Part shown: positions 1 through 11,108 of the stretch, in pieces
How positions within the stretch are numbered: the stretch's first letter is position 1
How the letters are laid out: each line of letters opens with the position of its first letter
DNA from: Lota lota
Lineage: Eukaryota; Chordata; Actinopteri; Gadiformes; Lotidae
Assembly (NCBI GenBank): GCA_026745465.1
Contig: JACYXH010000479.1
Coordinates: forward strand, 3,356,011 to 3,420,010
Reading direction: 5' to 3'
DNA length: 64,000 nucleotides
Translations under genes and position numbers: made by a program
The notes under the pieces: generated by a model
The model's input: the letters and a program-made list of their open reading frames with translations, nothing else
What the model was told of the DNA's origin: nothing
Databases searched by the model: none

Positions 1-3000
1 CTGAATGTTCAACACTTTGGTTGTTCAACACAACCAAAGTTGGAGCAGCCAGGGGATAAAGCTGCCCCAAACAATTGCACCTTCATTCTGTACACCGAGG
101 GTTTTGAGTCTAGATCACCTTTGTCCCACCAGAGGAGCCTTAGGTAGTCCTAGTAGTAGTTCCTTTGCGATGTGAAACATCTTTTCAACATCACACATTA
201 TGGCGACTGGACCTTTTCTAAAATCGACATAGCACTCCAACTAATGTGTTAGTCAGGTCTGGCCCGGTCAAGAGATGATCGTTTAGGGAGGTTTCTTGAC
301 AGCGTGCCGAACAGTCGAAAACCACACGGATCTTTCCAGGTTTGTGAGGGTGGTAGACTCCGTGGTGCGGAATGTACCATGCTGGTTGGTTATTGAGTTC
401 AGGCTGTGGAACCTTCTAAGCATCTCCTTGGGTTAGTATGTCATTCATGAAATGGACATAATCCTCATAATACTGCTTATTTCTCCTCAGTCGTCGCTCT
501 AATGAGGTGAGCCTATGAACTGCACATCGTTTATTGTCTGGGAGATTAGGTTTGTCCGTCTTGAAAGGAAGCGGGAGTTCATAGTGGCCGTCTTCCTTCT
601 GCCTTATACTTTCTTTCACTTCAAACAAGAAGAGAAGGTCTTCCTGAGAAACTGGGTTATCATCTGCAGTGTGATCTGTGAAATCAGATTCGAGGACCAT
701 GATTATGTCTGTTGGATTGCGCTCTTTGACTTGAGTTTTGCACACAAAGTGTGCTTCTCTCTTCAGCTCAACTGATGGCTGCACGGCAGGTGTCACTTGT
801 CGCACTATGATTCTGTGACTGGTTCCTATTGCATCACCGTAGTCACTTGCTTGATTCGAGCAGCCAACAATGCTCCAGCTGAGATCGGTTCGCTGTGCAT
901 ATGGATGATTTTTTTCACCGGACAGGATCTCCCTTGGAAGAAGGGCTTGTTGACAGTTATAGCCGATCAGAAGGCCTACTTCGCAATCCAGTGGTGGTGG
1001 AATCTTGTCTACCAATTGTTCCAGATGAGGCCATTTTAGAGCTGTTTCAGCAGTTGGAATGTGCGACCTGTCTGCTGGAATGAACTCTCATGTGAAAAGT
1101 GGTGGCAATGGGATCCTTTTCTCTAAGTTGTACCCTCTCACTTGTAGACTTAATAGTTTCTGGCAGGGTATGACTGTTGACCTTGTAGACATTGTGGACA
1201 GCCGCAAACTGACATTCTTTGTTTGTGTTGAGGTCTTGGGCCATTTCATCTAGGATGAAAGTCGTATTGCTCTGCGTGTCTTAGAGCGCATAGACGAGAA
1301 TTTCTTGATCTGGCTGTTTTGTGGACGAGACCCAGACTGGTATGATTGAGGACGTTTGTGTGCTTAGGCCTCCTTGTATGACTCTGTTGGTAATTGCTGC
1401 TGCAGCTATTTCTTTGGTGTCTGCTCTGTAATTTGAGTTGTCGTCTACCTTTGGAGGTGTTGACCTTTGATGTTCCTTGAACCTGTCATCATGCAAACAT
1501 GTCGGGTGTCTCTTCTGACATCTTTCACATGTACTCTTGTTATCACACATTCTTGAGTGATGACCAGTCTTCAAACATCCAAAGCAAAGCTTTTCTGCTC
1601 GCACAAACTTGACATAATCTTGAACTGTCTTTTCACTGAACTTTCTGCATTTGGCGAGGACATGTCCTGTTCTTTTGCAGAAGATGCATGATGTGATGTT
1701 GCTCTGTGTTGTGTTTGTGGACAGTGTCTGATTTGACTTCATGGATGCTTTAGGTTCTCGCTTTCCACACTCTTGAGCGCTTGTATTGAGGATATAGGAT
1801 TGCAAGCAAGATCTGCTTCCTTCGACAGAAAGTCTACAAACACTTTGAATGGTGGGTACTCAGCGTTTGCTTGTCTGACTTCCATCGTTTTGCGGTTCCA
1901 ACTGGATACCAGCCAATCTGGCAACTTCAACAGAATCGTTTGACTCTCATTGCAGTCATTGAGAACTTCCAATGTCTTAATGTGGGGCATTGCAGCCTCG
2001 CAGCTCTTGAGGAAGTCTGCAAAGTCTCTTAGTTCACAACCATCCTTAGAGCTTATCTTTGGCCATCCGTGCAGCTTGTCTCTGAAGGACTTCCCAAGTT
2101 TGAATGGGTCTCCGAAACGTTTTTCCAACAGCTGCCAGGCTGAGTCGTATGCTGCTTCAGTGCCTAGTTGGAAAAATCCTTCAACAGCTTTCTTTGCGGC
2201 ACCACCTAAGTACTTTCTTAGGTAATACAGTTTTTCATTCTTTGGAATGTTTTTCCTGTCTATTAATGTTTCAAAAGATAGCTGCCAGTCTTTGAATTTC
2301 AAAGGATCTCCAGTGAATAACGCAGGCTCTGGTGTTGGAAGACGATTGGCACTTATAGCTTCTGCTATCATGTTGACCAGATCAGAGCTGTTCTGCACTT
2401 GAAGCATGGACACTGAAGTTGGTGGAGCTTGAGGTACCAATTGTGGGCTTTGGGGACTAGGAGCTTGACTTGTAACTGGTAGAGGTTGAGGAATGAATGA
2501 GGTACTTGAGACATAGAGGGCTTGCTTTGTGACTGGCAGAGATTGAGGGCTGACTGGAGGAACTGTGAGGTTAAGAACTTGAAGTTCTCCTGCTGGTTCA
2601 ACATCATGCAGAAAGTCAGTTGTCTTCGACTTGATCGTAGACCTTTACTCGAGCTCTTGCAGCGTTCAACTTCTTCACTTCCTCTAGACGTTCAAGCTTT
2701 CTACGCTTGTCTTGCATTGCCTGTTGTCTGGCTAGGTTCTCAGATTCAAATTGTGTCAGCCGCTGTTTTCCTTCAGCGTCTAGCCTTTGGAGTTCTTTCG
2801 CTTCACTTTATTGTTCATCCAACACTGCCAAAACCTCCTTGGATGCGGCAGCTTCAGCTGCAGCCTCATTTATTTTGACTGAGAGGATGCTAGAATGGAT
2901 AGAACCACATTTTGATCGACGAGACGGTGGCCTTGATAGAGAACCTGTTGAGTCTAGGATCGATCCAATTTCAGACCAACGTTCTTCCTCCTCATCTGCT

Positions 3001-3960
3001 GTATGCCCTTTAAGTTGCCTTTCTGCCTTTTGAATGATAAATCCTGAAAGCGAAATGCACGTGTCAACAGGAGTTCAGGAGTTTGCATTCTACGTAACTC
3101 TTCATAAATTACTTGTACATCAAAACAGGTGCTTTTTATGTTCTCAATCAGCTCATTAAATTCATCCTCGGAGGCCGCATCAGTCAATATTTCCTTACCT
3201 ATTCTTGCATGATACTTCCACTTCTCATGGATGATTCTGTGCCGACGTAGTACACTCTTCAGCCTTTCTTCTTGAAGTTATTTTCCTTTCTCTGTTAGGG
3301 ATCGGGTTCTGGGCTGTCTCCTTAGATAGCCTGGTGTTCACGGAGGACTTGTAGGTGCATCCCTTGACATAGGCTGCAGGGTTTCTTTAAGTTGTACTGG
3401 GCCGCTTGATGGGGTCTAGCACAGCACCAGCACCTCGTATTGGACCGAATCCATTCTGTCAGCTGTCCCTTTGACAACGCTGGCCACTCCTCTTCCTCTG
3501 TATCTATTGGTTCCCTACTGGCTCAAGGCTGGGTAGCTATGGAGTAGCTGGGGCCTATTATGGGGCCTGGAAGTGGAACACGGCTTGTATGACCAGAGGA
3601 AGGAGTATGGTTATTAGATGAAATAGCACTTTGAGACTGGCGATATCGGGAAGAATCTATAAACTCCCTCATGTCAGCTCGGAGCTCACGCAGCTCTTCT
3701 AGGTCGGCCTGCATGGTTTGCTGTGATTGGAGTAATCTTGCGTTCTCCCTATGGATTGCCCTCAGTTCCTCCTGGAGCCTCTTGGGTTGTTCTGGTATGT
3801 CGGGGGGTGTTCTCCAGAACCTTTCATATGCACACTCCCTGAGAAGGTGTGGGGCTAGCTGAATTACCTCATAATTAGCAGCATCCCTCTGAACCTGGGG
3901 GCTGGCGAGACGAGCATATGGAGAGATGAGGGGTGTCGTCCGTCTTGTTGAGACGGCCAC
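1..3960 (-). pseudogene. Decayed BEL/Pao retrotransposon polyprotein (gag, protease region, start of reverse transcriptase)
   Basis: Read on the minus strand, this is the 5' part of a BEL/Pao element in several broken frames. At 3523-3960 there is a coiled-coil segment, and downstream (about 3330-3420) a paired cysteine motif (CWCC, then CSLC). 2954-3187 and about 2600-2880 give a charged helical gag segment. 1739-2440 is the DUF1759-type capsid region (FTGDPLKFKDW, LEKRFGDPFKLGKSFRDKL). 1281-1805 carries zinc knuckles (CIFCKRTGHVLAKC, CFGCLKTGHHSRMC). 416-1015 is the DUF1758-like region with GLLIGYNCQQALLPREI. 1-415 enters reverse transcriptase ([25 protein letters not shown]) and runs off the window. 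Stops and frame changes between blocks make it non-functional. Neither LTR was recognised. Family assignment is firm; the exact right limit is not. Confidence 0.82.
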
Positions 3961-4859
3961 TCCATTTCAGGCCTGTCAGCATGTTGGAACATGGGAGGTG
4001 AGTAACTATGTTGATAGCCGGCGTAACCCACTTCATAGTCTTCAAGATTAACTGGCAGGTATGTCTGGCACCTAGGTCTAGCTCCAAGAAACCAATTGTC
4101 TGGTGAATATTAGGACTGGTTTATGATGAGCAGCATCCACTCCCGGGTGTCAATCAAAACACCAATAGAATAAAATCCACATGGACGGCAGGAGAAAGTT
4201 TGACGGTGTTTTATAGGTTTCTCGAGATAACAGTTGTGGTTCTGTAACAACAAATACAGTAATGACATTATTATTAGACACCACGGTGGACCTGATAAAC
4301 AAACAAACAATACTGACGAAAGACCCATTGATATCTATAATATGGAATAGAATAGTCTATCGATGCTATTCACTGTATTCAGGGAACCGGAGTTACACAT
4401 GAATTTGACTACGGCCGAACCACAGTGTGTCGCAGCCGTATTAATAAACGCTCACAATTGAAAGTCCCGTGACCGTATGCATTGCAAAGACATCCATTAA
4501 CTTAACTAAAACCCAAGGTTTGGAACGTAAAATGAACCAAGGCTACATACAGCACAAATGACCAGACACAAAGACGATGCAACTAGTCGTCACACCACAC
4601 ATGCTGCCGACATTCGCGACCACGCATGAAACCGAACCCGCAATTGCAACGAATGGACAACCAAAGTATTACCCAATGAAGGTTAACACACAGAATGTAT
4701 ATAAGTAACAACATTAACAGGGAACTTACATATACATCACGGACGCACAACTGAAACCACCAATAACAGTGCCACTGCTCCGCGCAATGTTTGTTATAAA
4801 ACGGGTACATTCGTAAGCAGCGTGATCAGCTACAATCACATGCTTAAAGAGGTAGCCCT
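3961..4859. other. Unassigned stretch between two retroelements
   Basis: No coding region is supportable. It lies 5' of the BEL/Pao coding sequence (which reads leftward), so part may be that element's leader or LTR, but no repeated partner is present in the window. Short frames here have no recognisable domains. Confidence 0.5.
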
Positions 4860-5005
4860 TGTAATATTTTATGTTATCTTTGTATAAAAGATACGACTGG
4901 ACTACTCATCCATTAGCCATACGGCGCTGCCATCTTTATTCTGTATCTTTCTTTGTACATCCGGTTTAACAGAACATTCCAACAGGAAGTTCTAAGGATG
5001 TTACA
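4860..5005 (-). repeat. 3' LTR of the Mag-like element
   Basis: 146 bp, nearly identical to 9190-9335. In minus orientation it opens TGTAACATCC and closes in TTACA. It contains an AATAAA-type signal (+ strand TTTATT near 4934). Confidence 0.88.
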
Positions 5006-5018
5006 TCCCCCTTCTTTA
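5006..5018 (-). other. Polypurine tract of the Mag-like element
   Basis: Minus-strand CTAAAGAAGGGGGA sits directly against the 3' LTR, the expected plus-strand primer position. Confidence 0.75.
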
Positions 5019-5212
5019 GAAAACAAAACATGGTAATGAACATACACATTTGAACCATTGTGACACCATAACTGAAGTGTAACTTTATCAGGTATTTCCT
5101 CTGATAGAACTTTAGCTGTATCATTTAAACAAAACAAGGTATGTATTCAACAAGCAAACAGAAATTTTCACAAAACATTTGTTTTTTCTTTTTTGTTTGT
5201 TTTGATATAAAT

Positions 5213-8200
5213 TCACAAGTCCAAAACTTCTCTTGGCCGTATTATGCGGCCTGACCTTGTGGTAGTGTAATATGCTGACGCTATGGGGGTTGGTTGTGTG
5301 TCTGGTGTGTGTTCAGTGTTGTGTTGCATTGGGACATTCTCTAGTCCATGGCCATTTGGTGGACCTTCGTGGTTTGTACCACCTTCTGGAGTCTGCAAGA
5401 GGTGACGCCTGTTTCGCCTGAGAGTGTGACCTTCATCAGTGCAGATGTTGTATGACCTCTGGGTACCTGCTGTTTCTGTGACTGTTGCAGGTTTCCACGT
5501 CCCTGCTGGGAGCTGGTAGCGGACTGTGGTACCCACTGGTAGTGCAGGCAGTGTTTTGGCTGTTCGGTCGTAGTACTGTTTTTGCCGCCTTTGGCACAGT
5601 TCTCTCCTGCAGTGGACTGTGGTGCGGCAGGCAAGCTCTGGCTGCAGTTGCTTTTCAGTGACCGGGAGAATTGAGCGCAGACGCCTGCTCATCAGCTGCT
5701 GGGATGGTGACTTCAGTCCATCAACCGGGGTGTTTCTGTATTCTAATAAGCTGAGGTAAGGATCCATCCCCTGTGCACGTGCTTTGTCCATGAGGGCTTT
5801 GGCTGTTTGCACAGTCTTTTCAGCCAATCCGTTGCTCTGTGGGTACAGTGGGCTGCTTGTGATGTGCTCAAAGTCCCATGCATGAGTGAATGCTCGGAAC
5901 TCCTGCGAACTGTAACAAGGTCCGTTATCGCTGATTACAGTCTGAGGGATTCCAAACCTAGCAAACATGGCTTTCAGCTTTGACATGACGTTTGTGGAAG
6001 TGAGGCTGGTGGTCTTCTCTACCTCAAAATATCTGCTGTAATAGTCAACTGCCACTATGTAGTCAGTATAATTCCATGTGAATAAGTCTGTGGCTATTAC
6101 CTGCCAAGGCCTTTCAGGGATGGGATGTGAGATCATTGGTTCCTTTGGGGCGGAGTTACGTCGCTTGAGGCAGATGTTGCTGGATCCTACTAGCACCTCT
6201 ATTTGTTTCCCCATGCCGGGCCAGAATACCACATCTCTTGCCCGTTGTTTACACTTTTGCATCCCTAAATGTCCTGAATGTATGCATGCAAGCATTTCAG
6301 CAGTGAGTGAGTGTGGTACAATGATTTTTTCCCCTTTTAGTAGGATGCCGTTCACCTTGGAGATCTCATCCCGATGAGTCCAGTAATCTGTGACAGCAGA
6401 TGGGCATTTTCTTCTTGACTCAGGCCACCCTGCCAAGGTAACCTGTGTCAGCACTGAGAGCTGTTCGTCTTGGGCTGTTGCAGCTCTGATCTCTGCCATT
6501 TTCCTGTCGCTCACCGAAGCGCTGCTGATCACTGTGTGTATTTGTGAGTCCATACCTTCGCTCAGTGACCGTTCATTACATTCAATTGGCTTTCTGGATA
6601 AAGTGTCAGCGACTGGGATTTGCTTTCCAGGCTTGTGTGTAATGGTGATGTCATACCGTTGCAGCTGCAGTATCATGCGTTGTAACCTGGGCGGTGCAGC
6701 TGCCAGTGGCTTTCGCATGATTGCCTCTAGTGGTTTGTGATCTGATTCGACGATCACTTGTCGGCCATACAGGTACTGGTGGAACCTCTTGCATCCAAAG
6801 AGCACTGCATAGAGTTCCTTTTCGATTTGTGCGTAGTTCTGTTCAGTCTCATTTAGTGCCTTGGATGCATATGCAACTGGTTTCTCTCCCTGGAGCAGGA
6901 CTGCCCCTAAGCCGCATTTGGATGCATCAACTTGCAGTTTCACATCTTTGGTGTGGTCAAAGTATGTGAGGACGGGGCCAGGCTCCTGTGTTAGGAGGTA
7001 TTTTACCTGTGTGAATGCAGCGTTAAGGTTCGAGTCCCATACAAACTCGTTGCCTTCCTTCAGCAGCTGCCGTAATGGATCTGTGGCCTCTGATAGTTTT
7101 GGGGCGAACTTGGAAAGGTAAGTAATCATGCCCAATATGGTCTCCAGCTCTGCTCTGTTGCGTGGGGGAGCCATGTCTTTTATGGCCTTTATCTTGTTGG
7201 GGTCGGGCCGGATACCGTCTCGTGTCAGCCTGTGCCCAAAGTAGCTCACCTCTGTCACGCAGATGACACTTTTATCCTTGTTCAGCTTGATGCCTTTCTC
7301 TCTTGTTCTCTCCAGCATACCACGCAGGTTGGCATCGTGCTCTTCTTTGGTGTGGCCATACACCAAACTGTCATCCACAATAGCGGCGATGCCCGAAAGC
7401 CCCTCGTAAGCCTCACCGACTCTCCTCTGAAACTCGTCCTGTGCAGAGATGATCCCGAAGGGGAGCCTCTTGAACCAATACCTGCCATAGATGGTATTGA
7501 ATGTAGTTAGCATGGATGACTTGTGGCTGAGTTTTATCGCCCAGTACCCAGACCTGGCATCTAGTACGCTGAAGTATTGTGCACCAGCTAGTCTGGGTGT
7601 GACGTCATCCAGAGTGGGAAGCGGATAGTGGGGTCTTTGAATGGCTTTGTTTAGAGAGCGGGGGTCTAAACATATTCTAAATTTCCCTGTTTTGGGCTTT
7701 TCTACCACTACCAAGGCATTTACCCACTCAGTCGACTCTGTGACTTTCTGTATAATGTCCATTGCTTCCATCTCTTCTAGTTCGTCGTTGAGTCTACTCC
7801 GCAGGGCATATGGGATGCGGCGAGGCGGACACACCACTGGTGTTATGGCAAGTCCAAACAGTCCAATGCCTTCAAATACGTCGGCAAACTCATCTGTGAT
7901 GCTAGTGTGTGGCAGTGCGTTTACCATGTTCACTAGCTTGACCATGTTCAGATCTAAGCATGCTCGCATTCCCAAGACAGGAGGTGCATTTCTTGCGCAG
8001 ACTATGTCAAAGTCTAGCACGACAATTTTTTCTTTGTATCTGCACGTGAGCTTGCATGACCCTTCCACTACGAGTCTCTGTCCACCATATCCTGAGATAG
8101 TACTGTCTGGTGGGTTAAGCACTTTATTGCCAAACATTTTGTGGAATGTGTGGGCTGGTATTATGTTGGTCTGTGCACCCGTGTCTATGTTAAATTTCAA

Positions 8201-8479
8201 TTTGTGCCTCATTTCCCATATTTGCACCTCTGCATATGCCTGTTCATTGGCAGTGTTAGCATGTAGCTTTATGATAGTGTCAATATACAGTTCATCTGGT
8301 GGCTGTTCTGCTCCGTCGGCGATAACATGCACTCTCTTGGGCTTGTACTTTATCTTTGGTTGCTGTGTTTGTGTTCTGCACATTTTAGCAAAATGGTTGG
8401 GCTTCTTACATTTGTTGCATTGGCGCTCCTTTGGCTGGGCATTCCTCTGTGCGTCCGTGCTCTCCCCCGCATGCTCCAC
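5213..8479 (-). CDS. Mag-like Pol polyprotein (protease, RT, RNase H, integrase)
   Basis: An uninterrupted 1088-residue frame. Approximate positions: CCHC knuckle CNKCKKPNHFAKMC at 21-34; aspartic protease DTGAQ near 98; reverse transcriptase with LDARSGYWAI and the catalytic IVDDSLVYG near 366; RNase H start LQVDASKCGLGAVL near 515; integrase zinc domain near 725-770; integrase core ATDLF, ISDNGP and NGLAEK near 795, 848 and 885; and a C-terminal basic domain. The protein would reverse-transcribe and integrate the element's RNA. The open frame suggests recent activity, but one zinc-ligand cysteine of integrase reads Ser (codon 6179-6181). The frame overlaps gag by 74 nt and is shifted +1 relative to it. 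Confidence 0.9.
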   Translation of the reverse strand: MEHAGESTDAQRNAQPKERQCNKCKKPNHFAKMCRTQTQQPKIKYKPKRVHVIADGAEQPPDELYIDTIIKLHANTANEQAYAEVQIWEMRHKLKFNIDTGAQTNIIPAHTFHKMFGNKVLNPPDSTISGYGGQRLVVEGSCKLTCRYKEKIVVLDFDIVCARNAPPVLGMRACLDLNMVKLVNMVNALPHTSITDEFADVFEGIGLFGLAITPVVCPPRRIPYALRSRLNDELEEMEAMDIIQKVTESTEWVNALVVVEKPKTGKFRICLDPRSLNKAIQRPHYPLPTLDDVTPRLAGAQYFSVLDARSGYWAIKLSHKSSMLTTFNTIYGRYWFKRLPFGIISAQDEFQRRVGEAYEGLSGIAAIVDDSLVYGHTKEEHDANLRGMLERTREKGIKLNKDKSVICVTEVSYFGHRLTRDGIRPDPNKIKAIKDMAPPRNRAELETILGMITYLSKFAPKLSEATDPLRQLLKEGNEFVWDSNLNAAFTQVKYLLTQEPGPVLTYFDHTKDVKLQVDASKCGLGAVLLQGEKPVAYASKALNETEQNYAQIEKELYAVLFGCKRFHQYLYGRQVIVESDHKPLEAIMRKPLAAAPPRLQRMILQLQRYDITITHKPGKQIPVADTLSRKPIECNERSLSEGMDSQIHTVISSASVSDRKMAEIRAATAQDEQLSVLTQVTLAGWPESRRKCPSAVTDYWTHRDEISKVNGILLKGEKIIVPHSLTAEMLACIHSGHLGMQKCKQRARDVVFWPGMGKQIEVLVGSSNICLKRRNSAPKEPMISHPIPERPWQVIATDLFTWNYTDYIVAVDYYSRYFEVEKTTSLTSTNVMSKLKAMFARFGIPQTVISDNGPCYSSQEFRAFTHAWDFEHITSSPLYPQSNGLAEKTVQTAKALMDKARAQGMDPYLSLLEYRNTPVDGLKSPSQQLMSRRLRSILPVTEKQLQPELACRTTVHCRRELCQRRQKQYYDRTAKTLPALPVGTTVRYQLPAGTWKPATVTETAGTQRSYNICTDEGHTLRRNRRHLLQTPEGGTNHEGPPNGHGLENVPMQHNTEHTPDTQPTPIASAYYTTTRSGRIIRPREVLDL

Positions 8480-9113
8480 ATTCCTTGTTCCCTACTGTAT
8501 TTTTGGAGTCAGTCCGATTTGTTGTGCGTCCATAACGTGCATGCTCCGATTTGAACGGTGTTCTGCTAACTGCATGAGCTGACTGATTAGCTGTGCTAGC
8601 AGTGGGACTATGCATGGCTTTTAGCTGCTGCTGCGACAGCTCATGTGTCCGTGCAATATCGATAGCCTTTTCCAACGTTAAGTCTGTGTGGCATGACAGT
8701 TTCTCACGCACTTTAGGAGAGTTTGTGCCAAAGACGATTCTGTCTCTAATCATTTCGTCACTGTTAGGAAAATCACAATCGTTCACAAGCAGTCTTAGCT
8801 CGGTTATAAACAGGTCGCAACTTTCACCCTCCCCTTTTATCCTCTGGTGGAATTTATACCGCGCGAAAATGGGATTTGCTCTGGGTTTAACATAGGCTTC
8901 AAACCTGTCGTAGTACGTCTTGAGTGCTTTCCTTTCGTCTTCTGTGAGTGTCCATGTACTACATATATCCCTTCCTTTTTCGCCAATCCATAGGAGTAGA
9001 TAGCAGCACTTTTCTTCCTGCCGTTTGTCATGTAGCGGTCCGGAGAACATTAGCTCCACATGTTGGCGGAATTTCTTCCATGCGTCGGGCAGATTGGATG
9101 AATCCCAATCCAT
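8406..9113 (-). CDS. Mag-like Gag
   Basis: A 235-residue frame starting 77 nt inside the 5' LTR. It has a helical capsid-like body (DAWKKFRQHVELMFSG, KTYYDRFEAYVKPRAN, FITELRLLVNDCDFPN, RDRIVFGTNSPKVREKLS) and ends with a cysteine/histidine motif, CGACGGEHGRTEEC. A second, canonical CCHC knuckle lies just downstream in the pol frame. The frame change falls near AAAGGAG; this is either a 1-nt indel in this copy or a programmed shift. Gag would form the particle that packages element RNA. Confidence 0.85.
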   Translation of the reverse strand: MDWDSSNLPDAWKKFRQHVELMFSGPLHDKRQEEKCCYLLLWIGEKGRDICSTWTLTEDERKALKTYYDRFEAYVKPRANPIFARYKFHQRIKGEGESCDLFITELRLLVNDCDFPNSDEMIRDRIVFGTNSPKVREKLSCHTDLTLEKAIDIARTHELSQQQLKAMHSPTASTANQSAHAVSRTPFKSEHARYGRTTNRTDSKNTVGNKECGACGGEHGRTEECPAKGAPMQQM

Positions 9114-9179
9114 CCGTGGCGTGGGGACACCTGTGTGTTCTATCTCCCGTCGTCAGGTCGATTTAAAACACTTGTCTAA

Positions 9180-9189
9180 TCTGACACCA
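9180..9189 (-). other. Primer-binding site (tRNA-Leu type) of the Mag-like element
   Basis: Immediately after the 5' LTR the minus strand reads TGGTGTCAGA. This is complementary to a tRNA 3' end of the form TCTGACACCA, which matches vertebrate tRNA-Leu(CAG/CAA) as recalled. Confidence 0.65.
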
Positions 9190-9335
9190 TGCAAATTGTA
9201 TGTTATCTTTGTTTAAAAAGATACGACTGGACTACTCATCCATTAGCCATACGGCGCTGCCATCTTTATTCTGTATCTTTCTTTGTACATCCGGTTTAAC
9301 AGAACATTCCAACAGGAAGTTCTAAGGATGTTACA
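9190..9335 (-). repeat. 5' LTR of the Mag-like element
   Basis: 146 bp, partner of 4860-5005 with a few differences at the U5 end. It abuts the primer site at 9180-9189. Confidence 0.88.
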
Positions 9336-10237
9336 GTCCTCATTAATTAACATTAGCTATTGTTCCGGCAGTGCAGCTACTCTGAGCCTTTTATACACTT
9401 CCTATTCAAAATACACTTCTTATTTTGAACCAAAATAACTGAATTAAATGTATTAACTTTGTGTGAAATTATCAAACATGAAATACAAATATCTGGTTGT
9501 TTATTAATTTCTCAATATGTAAAATAGTGGACTGTAAAATCCTAATGCAACTAGGCTCCTGGTGTAGAGTTGAACCGCCACCGATTTATTTCCAATGTCA
9601 CCACAAGCCAACACATAACTCTTCAACTGTAAATGTGCTGAATGCTCTGTAAATAGTTCGAGGAAAGAACAGAAATATAGAATTACATTGTTATTCTAAT
9701 CCTGCACTTTGTTTGTGTATGCGATTATGGAAAAGTACTGGAATAACAGTGGGCGCATGCGCCGATACATGTGGTTCATTTAACTAGCAGCAGAAATGGT
9801 CAAACATGAACCTAGTTCAAATAACCTTAAAAAGACCTATAAAGACACGTAATATAAACAATTCTCAACGTAATACCAGCCGCCGTTATCGCTATTCATC
9901 TGTGAACTGTGCATTCACGAAACGCTATTAACATCCAACAGAGTAACGTTAAAGAGAAACATACATACTACAGGCGGAATTATGGTCCTTAATAACTGAC
10001 TAAACATGTTAAAATATATTGCATGGTTACTTACTGTTTAATGAACGCACACAGAATACACAGTACAAGAGGTAAACCAGCGTCTTCTCTTCACCGAACT
10101 TTCTCCCAACTCTGTTCACTCTGCTGGGGTAAAACACTGCGTTCACTTGCATGGGTGGTTGCAATGTTCCATTAACCGAGAGCCTTTTCTACACAATAGG
10201 TCATTCATACCGCCTAATAATAGAATAGGTACCCAAC
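9336..10237. other. Non-coding stretch, nothing recognised
   Basis: AT-rich unique-looking sequence between the Mag-like element and the palindrome. It could hold the missing first exon of lrrc43, but no start codon joined to a credible donor was identified. Confidence 0.4.
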
Positions 10238-10877
10238 TGTGGGAGTGTGTGTGGAAGGTGGCTGGTTTAAGCAGCCTCACCTGGCCTGAGTTAGACTGAT
10301 TGGACTCTGGGGCTGGGTGGGGCTGCACACCTGTTGCACATTGAGCAATCAGTGTGCACAGGTTAAACCAGCCACCACCACACACACTCGGGGAGAGCTC
10401 TCCGGCATGGTAGCACGGAGCACCGGCTGCCTGCCTCATTCGATGCAACCTTAACAATAAACCGGTTTCAACATCACCACCCTGTGTCCAATTGTTTGGA
10501 GGAGCCCGAGGAAAGTCACCTAGGTGGAGTATGGGAGCCACCTAGGTGGCGTGTAGTAGTGGACATTGCTACACTCCACCTAGGTGGCTCCCATACTCCA
10601 CCTAGGTGACTTTCCTCGGGCTCCTCCAAACAATTGGACACAGGGTGGTGATGTTGAAACCGGTTTATTGTTAAGGTTGCATCGAATGAGGCAGGCAGCC
10701 GGTGCTCCGTGCTACCATGCTGGAGAGCTCTCCCCGAGTGTGTGTGGTGGTGGCTGGTTTAACCTGTGCACACTGATTGCTCAATGTGCAACAGGTGTGC
10801 AGCCCCAGAGTCCAATCAGTCTAACTCAGGCCAGGTGAGGCTGCGTAAACCAGCCACCTTCCACACACACTCCCACA
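10238..10877. mobile_element. Palindromic LTR-type element with 5-bp target duplication
   Basis: A 640-bp inverted repeat. It opens TGTGGGAGTG and closes CACTCCCACA, flanked on both sides by CCAAC (10233-10237 and 10878-10882). Each arm is about 310 bp and looks like one LTR: TG start, AATAAA near its 3' part, and CTACA at the end. The arms meet at a roughly 24-bp centre, GTGTAG...CTACAC. The right arm lacks about 10 bp present in the left near 10313. The last 78 bp of the left arm recur at 17439-17516. The mirror-image translated frames on the two strands here are only the palindrome and do not encode a protein. Confidence 0.8.
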
Positions 10878-11108
10878 CCAACATTTAAAAAATAACTTCC
10901 GTATAAGTTATTAGTAAGATCCCAAATTGTTACCCTTATTCCATAACTTCACATCTTGTTCCCCAGTACCTACATGTTATTGGCACGTAGGCCTACTGTA
11001 CTGGTACACAACCATTGGTACAAAAGATTACACCGTATCTCCGGATTAATTACTCAGTGCGTTGCGTAATTAAGTGAACAAATGAATAACTATCCGCTGT
11101 GTTGTTAG

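Larger units (their letters stand above)
4860..9335 (-). mobile_element. Complete Mag-like Ty3/gypsy LTR retrotransposon
   Basis: A 4476-bp element read on the minus strand. Two 146-bp direct repeats (4860-5005 and 9190-9335) start TG and end CA on the + strand. Host flanks are GCCCT on the left and GTCCT on the right, a 5-bp target duplication with one mismatch. A polypurine tract lies against the 3' LTR and a primer site against the 5' LTR. Order of coding blocks is gag, CCHC, protease, reverse transcriptase, RNase H, integrase, which is Ty3/gypsy order. The very short LTRs and tRNA-Leu-type primer site fit the Mag/SURL group; that clade name is inference. Confidence 0.88.

Noticed and set aside
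7641..8582. 313-residue + strand frame
   Set aside because: Antisense shadow of the Mag-like Pol; no recognisable domain.
10143..10838. Identical proteins encoded on opposite strands
   Set aside because: Explained by the palindrome; the sequence is LTR-like, without coding signals.
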